DNA from: JACQSR01 sp042577505
Lineage (GTDB): Archaea; Nanobdellota; Nanobdellia; Woesearchaeales; JACQSR01
Direction: 5' to 3'
Assembly: GCA_042577505.1 (NCBI GenBank)
Contig: JBHPEA010000048.1
Location: 1 to 7,084 of the forward strand
Length of the DNA stretch: 7,084 nucleotides
Below are positions 6,506-7,084 of the stretch, piece after piece. The number at the start of each line of letters is the position of its first letter. Positions within the stretch are counted from its first letter, which is position 1. Below the pieces are notes generated by a model, which saw nothing but the letters and a program-made list of their open reading frames with translations, ran no database searches and was not told the DNA's origin. The position numbers and the translations under genes are program-made.

Positions 6506-6579
6506 TTACTATCGATTATTTTAATATTGATAGAAGTGTAATATGGGCCATGAGGGAATCGGACCCACGACCCCTCGCT

Positions 6580-6594
6580 CTCCACCGTCTCTGC
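6580..6594 (-). other. Anticodon-loop insertion (about 15 bases), probable 37/38 intron
   Basis: The anticodon stem CTCGC/GCGAG encloses 22 bases where a 7-base loop is expected, so about 15 must be removed. Placing the cut at the standard 37/38 site gives loop CTCTTAA. I could not draw a standard bulge-helix-bulge here. The closest options are CTCT with GGAG and a one-base bulge, or a three-pair helix with a T-T mismatch, so the exact ends may differ by a base or so. Confidence 0.55.
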
Positions 6595-6609
6595 TAAGAG
6601 GCGAGTGCT

Positions 6610-6631
6610 GTGATTCTTATTTTTGATAAGT
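6610..6631 (-). other. D-arm intron (22 bases) of tRNA-Lys with bulge-helix-bulge
   Basis: Between tRNA positions 22 and 23. Exon GGTT pairs with intron AATC as a 4-bp central helix, flanked by 3-base bulges AGA on the 5' side and ACA on the 3' side. The intron itself forms a hairpin, CTTAT with ATAAG around a 5-base loop. Cutting each bulge after its second base, as archaeal splicing endonuclease does, rejoins TTAG to AGCA and restores the GAGC strand of the D stem exactly. The outer exon helix is weak, so this is a relaxed motif. Confidence 0.75.
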
Positions 6632-6667
6632 CTAACCAGGCTGAGCTAATGGCCCATGGTAAATTGA

Positions 6668-7084
6668 TCACCTACATCGATTTAAATACCTTTCTACATG
6701 ATATTTGTTACTTGGTTGAATAATATCCATGAACTTTTTAATATGAAACTGATGAGTAATCTTTAATACATAACTTTCCTTATTCTTTCTAATATTGTTA
6801 GTTTTTATCATTAAAGAATCTAATATTGATTTAATTTGGTAAATAATATATTTATTTGTCATTTTTATCTCAATATTCATGAGAATGTAATGTTTAGCGT
6901 GGTTATCATATTTCTTTGAGTATCTAGAATATATTGATCCATCGGTATTGAAAATACCCCTTACGCATGCAATCGAATATTTAGTATTGCTTAGAATTGA
7001 ACTGGGAATTGAAATATATCTCTTTTTTCCAATTGGAAATCCATGATATTTAAAAAAATTAAAAACTTTCCCAAACATAATAAA
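6668..7084 (-). CDS. LAGLIDADG homing endonuclease, C-terminal part (runs off right edge)
   Basis: The frame is open from the right edge to a TGA at 6668, giving 139 codons; an ATG at 7078 exists but need not be the start. Counting from that Met, CVRGIFNTDGSIY (38-50) matches a second LAGLIDADG-type motif with the acidic residue D46. It is preceded by FPIGKKRYISIPSSIL and followed by a typical tail, IEIKMTNKYIIYQIKSIL, YVLKITHQFHIKKFMDII and QPSNKYHVERYL. These enzymes cut specific DNA sites and spread their own gene or host intron. The first LAGLIDADG motif should lie beyond base 7084, so I treat this as partial and not as a truncated gene. It ends 12 bases before the tRNA-Lys gene, on the same strand. 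No splice motif of an intein is visible in this part. Confidence 0.8.
   Translation of the reverse strand, partial: FIMFGKVFNFFKYHGFPIGKKRYISIPSSILSNTKYSIACVRGIFNTDGSIYSRYSKKYDNHAKHYILMNIEIKMTNKYIIYQIKSILDSLMIKTNNIRKNKESYVLKITHQFHIKKFMDIIQPSNKYHVERYLNRCR
6681..6688 (-). promoter_or_regulatory. TATA-like element for tRNA-Lys, inside the endonuclease gene
   Basis: Minus-strand TATTTAAA (extending to a symmetric ATTTAAAT) is centred 29-30 bases before the tRNA 5' end at 6655, a plausible distance for a tRNA transcript with a short leader. It falls within the last codons of the endonuclease reading frame, so the two features share DNA. Confidence 0.45.

Larger units (their letters stand above)
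6544..6655 (-). tRNA. tRNA-Lys(CUU) with two apparent introns
   Basis: The 5' GGGCCAT pairs perfectly with the 3' ATGGCCC, followed by discriminator A; CCA is not encoded. The 112-base gene is too long for a tRNA, but removing 22 bases (6610-6631) and about 15 bases (6580-6594) leaves a 75-base cloverleaf. That has T8, A9, a D stem GCTC/GAGC with loop AGCCTGGTTA, an anticodon stem CTCGC/GCGAG, loop CTCTTAA with anticodon CTT (6596-6598), and variable loop GGGTC. The T arm is GTGGG/CCCTC with loop TCCGATT. The anticodon stays CTT over the plausible ends of the second intron. Oddities are a T-T mismatch at 50-64 and C instead of T at 55. The GGGCC acceptor start is like known archaeal tRNA-Lys. 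A likely TATA element lies upstream, inside the endonuclease gene. Confidence 0.88.

Noticed and set aside
6509..6533. CTATC...GATAG inverted repeat between the lipoprotein gene and the tRNA
   Set aside because: Five-base arms separated by 15 AT-rich bases with mismatches inside; no T tract follows on either strand, so a terminator or operator is not supported.
6544..6655. A type II (Leu or Ser) tRNA with a long variable arm
   Set aside because: The extra bases fall in the D arm and the anticodon loop, not between the anticodon and T stems; the variable loop is five bases.
6668..7084. Intein inside a host protein
   Set aside because: The frame ends just after the endonuclease fold, with no C-terminal splice motif (His-Asn before Cys, Ser or Thr) and no following extein.
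1..7084. CRISPR array, insertion sequence or riboswitch
   Set aside because: No regularly spaced repeats, terminal inverted repeats or transposase were seen, and the leader of dapB is far too short for a lysine riboswitch.

Overview
The window looks like a piece of an AT-rich archaeal genome, probably a DPANN-type archaeon (Woesearchaeota or Pacearchaeota would fit). That placement is inference. It rests on the archaeal class I lysyl-tRNA synthetase, TATA boxes about 25 bases upstream of several start codons (leaderless transcription), GAGGTGA-type ribosome sites, a tRNA gene with archaeal-style introns and no encoded CCA, and small basic proteins of the kind common in DPANN genomes.

Positions 1-5083 hold one minus-strand operon for making and using lysine. 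In transcription order it is dapB (dihydrodipicolinate reductase), dapA (dihydrodipicolinate synthase), lysA (diaminopimelate decarboxylase), dapL (LL-diaminopimelate aminotransferase) and the first 295 codons of class I lysyl-tRNA synthetase (lysS), which runs off the left edge. The genes are tightly packed, with gaps or overlaps from -8 to +39 bases. DapA and DapB make tetrahydrodipicolinate, DapL converts it directly to LL-diaminopimelate, LysA decarboxylates meso-diaminopimelate to lysine, and LysRS loads lysine onto tRNA. Aspartate kinase, aspartate-semialdehyde dehydrogenase and the epimerase DapF are not in the window.

A 220-residue protein (5151-5813, plus) is divergent from dapB. It has an N-terminal helix-turn-helix-like segment followed by two ACT-like domains, the second resembling the regulatory part of aspartokinase. 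The shared promoter region carries TATA boxes for both directions and a TGTTC-N6-GAACA inverted repeat. I infer a lysine-sensing (or related amino-acid-sensing) transcription regulator of this operon.

To the right lie a small basic protein (5845-6054, plus), a convergent Cys-rich lipoprotein (6055-6477, minus) whose stop codon abuts it, and a minus-strand tRNA gene at 6544-6655. The tRNA folds as tRNA-Lys(CUU) only if two insertions are removed. One is a 22-base intron in the D arm with a clear bulge-helix-bulge; the other is about 15 bases in the anticodon loop. Just upstream of the tRNA is the C-terminal part of a LAGLIDADG homing endonuclease (6668 to the right edge), and the last codons of that gene contain the likely tRNA promoter. 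The window thus combines lysine synthesis, lysine activation, a lysine tRNA and a candidate lysine regulator, next to a mobile endonuclease.
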